Positions 63,216 to 64,000 of a stretch of 64,000 nucleotides of DNA are shown here, piece after piece. The stretch covers positions 1 through 64,000 of the forward strand of contig JAKTTT010000024.1 of NCBI GenBank assembly GCA_030581615.1, given 5' to 3'. Each line of letters begins with the position of its first letter. The first letter of the stretch is position 1. The position numbers and the translations under genes are program-made. The notes under the pieces were generated by a model that saw only the letters and a list, made by a program, of their open reading frames with translations, did not search any database and was not told the DNA's origin. Origin of the DNA: Alloascoidea africana. Its lineage: Eukaryota > Ascomycota > Alloascoideomycetes > Alloascoideales > Alloascoideaceae.

Positions 63216-64000
63216 TTATTGGTATTTTGCAATTAAATTTGATACGTTAACTGGTTCTTCGTCATCATCAGCAGGCGCAAATGTGATGGTGATGTTTTCC
63301 GACTTTCGGGATCCTGATTCGTTATCATCATCGTCATCATCATCATCATAGTTATTTGACAGTGGCATATAATCGCACTGTTGGTCTATACTATCTTCAT
63401 CTGAATCCACTTCTGACACATCATCATCGTTTGATCCCTTTATCTTCCGCATCTCGTTTTTCCTATTCTTCTCTGAAGAATTTGATTCTCGGTTCAATCT
63501 ACCCGCCTCCTCAACTTGTTGCTGTTGCTGTTGCTGTTGTTGTTGAAGAGCACTACTACTCGTAAGACCAACTCTGGCCCAAAACATATTCTGACGAAGT
63601 CTTGAGCATTCTACCCATGCTCTTTCCTGCTCTTCTTTTGTATAACATTTGTAAACACCATCTCTAATAAGTCTCAGGAAGGCAAAAAAATCACAAACAC
63701 TGCGAAATCGTCGTAGACATCCGTCACACAGTGGATACGTGGTGCTTGAAACAGATGATGTAGAAGAAGCACTGGCCGGTGCTGAAGAAGGAGAGTTTGA
63801 AGAAGAAGGTGATGATGTAACAGTAGAATCCAGATTTGTTTTTTTAGGAGTGCTGCTATAAAACCTCAGAATGTGCTGTCTCTTGTGTTCTAAAGTATCG
63901 TTCCGTGACTCCCCACATAAACTACATGGAGACATTGAAAAGTTATTGGTGCCCCCATTTGTGGCGGATGACGAGGTATCGTTTACATTAGTAGTACTAT
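63216..64000 (-). CDS. SEC2: Sec2-type Rab GEF, C-terminal part (cut by window edge)
   Basis: The minus frame is open from the right edge (64000) to the stop at 63216, about 261 residues; a Met at 63935 is internal, since the frame continues upstream without a stop. Sec2 activates the Rab Sec4 on secretory vesicles through an N-terminal coiled coil, which would lie beyond the window. The visible part matches the C-terminal Sec2 domain: CSLCGESRNDTLEHKRQH, YPLCDGCLRRFRSVCDFFAF then LRLIRDGVYKC, and RAWVECSRLRQNMFWARVG, with paired Cys likely binding zinc. A Gln run and an Asp run follow (63510-63540 and 63330-63350 on the sequence). The call rests on recall of this C-terminal pattern. Confidence 0.75.
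   Translation of the reverse strand, partial: STTNVNDTSSSATNGGTNNFSMSPCSLCGESRNDTLEHKRQHILRFYSSTPKKTNLDSTVTSSPSSSNSPSSAPASASSTSSVSSTTYPLCDGCLRRFRSVCDFFAFLRLIRDGVYKCYTKEEQERAWVECSRLRQNMFWARVGLTSSSALQQQQQQQQQQVEEAGRLNRESNSSEKNRKNEMRKIKGSNDDDVSEVDSDEDSIDQQCDYMPLSNNYDDDDDDDDNESGSRKSENITITFAPADDDEEPVNVSNLIAKYQ
63506..63544. repeat. Polyglutamine (CAA/CAG) tract in SEC2
   Basis: Mixed Gln codons, ten in a row on the minus strand, between the Sec2 C-terminal domain and the acidic tail. Confidence 0.85.

Overview
The window reads as nuclear chromosomal DNA of an ascomycete budding yeast (Saccharomycotina), probably from an early-diverging, intron-richer lineage. Yeast-specific proteins are present (Ste12, Opy2, Flo8, Vac7, Slm, Ldb19/Art1, Sis2/Hal3, Sec2, Cce1). 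At least six genes have short introns (about 50-150 bp, GT..AG) with CTAAC- or CTGAC-like branch points. The window also holds genes that Saccharomyces cerevisiae lacks: a full O-GlcNAc-transferase-like protein, a molybdopterin-synthase small subunit, and a chloride channel of the filamentous-fungal type. CTG codons fall at conserved leucine positions (Gle2, Pol2, CLC), so the standard code is likely. Genus and species cannot be named from the sequence alone.

Layout, left to right. The N-terminal part of TAF1 runs off the left edge (minus), followed by a small unassigned spliced gene (minus). A gene-poor 3.4 kb stretch carrying five exact Ste12-type pheromone response elements leads into STE12 (plus), followed after only 170 bp by the OGT-like gene (plus). 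GLE2/RAE1 (minus) and a four-exon CLC gene (plus) diverge from one short promoter. Next come a CCDC124/Lso2-type ribosome-binding gene (minus), FLO8 (four exons, plus), a BRE4-type membrane protein (three exons, minus) and POL2 (four exons, plus), which has an MCB/SCB element about 75 bp before its start. A run of minus-strand genes follows: OPY2, an alcohol dehydrogenase with a mitochondrial-type leader, CCR4, VAC7 and SLM. SLM is divergent with LDB19/ART1 (plus), then FUN26 (plus). The right end holds the MoaD-like gene and CCE1 (both minus), SIS2/HAL3 (plus) and the C-terminal part of SEC2 running off the right edge (minus).

Functional themes: filamentation and stress signalling (STE12, OPY2, FLO8), plasma-membrane and vacuole homeostasis (SLM, LDB19, VAC7, FUN26, CLC, SEC2), mRNA export and decay (GLE2, CCR4) and genome maintenance (POL2, CCE1). 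I saw no transposon, virus-like element, rRNA, CRISPR or convincing tRNA. The most unusual points are the yeast OGT, the MoaD-like protein ending Ser-Gly instead of Gly-Gly, the Hal3-type protein with a complete set of decarboxylase residues, the CLC with Gln at the proton-glutamate position, and the cluster of Ste12 sites upstream of STE12 itself. No clearly new system was found.
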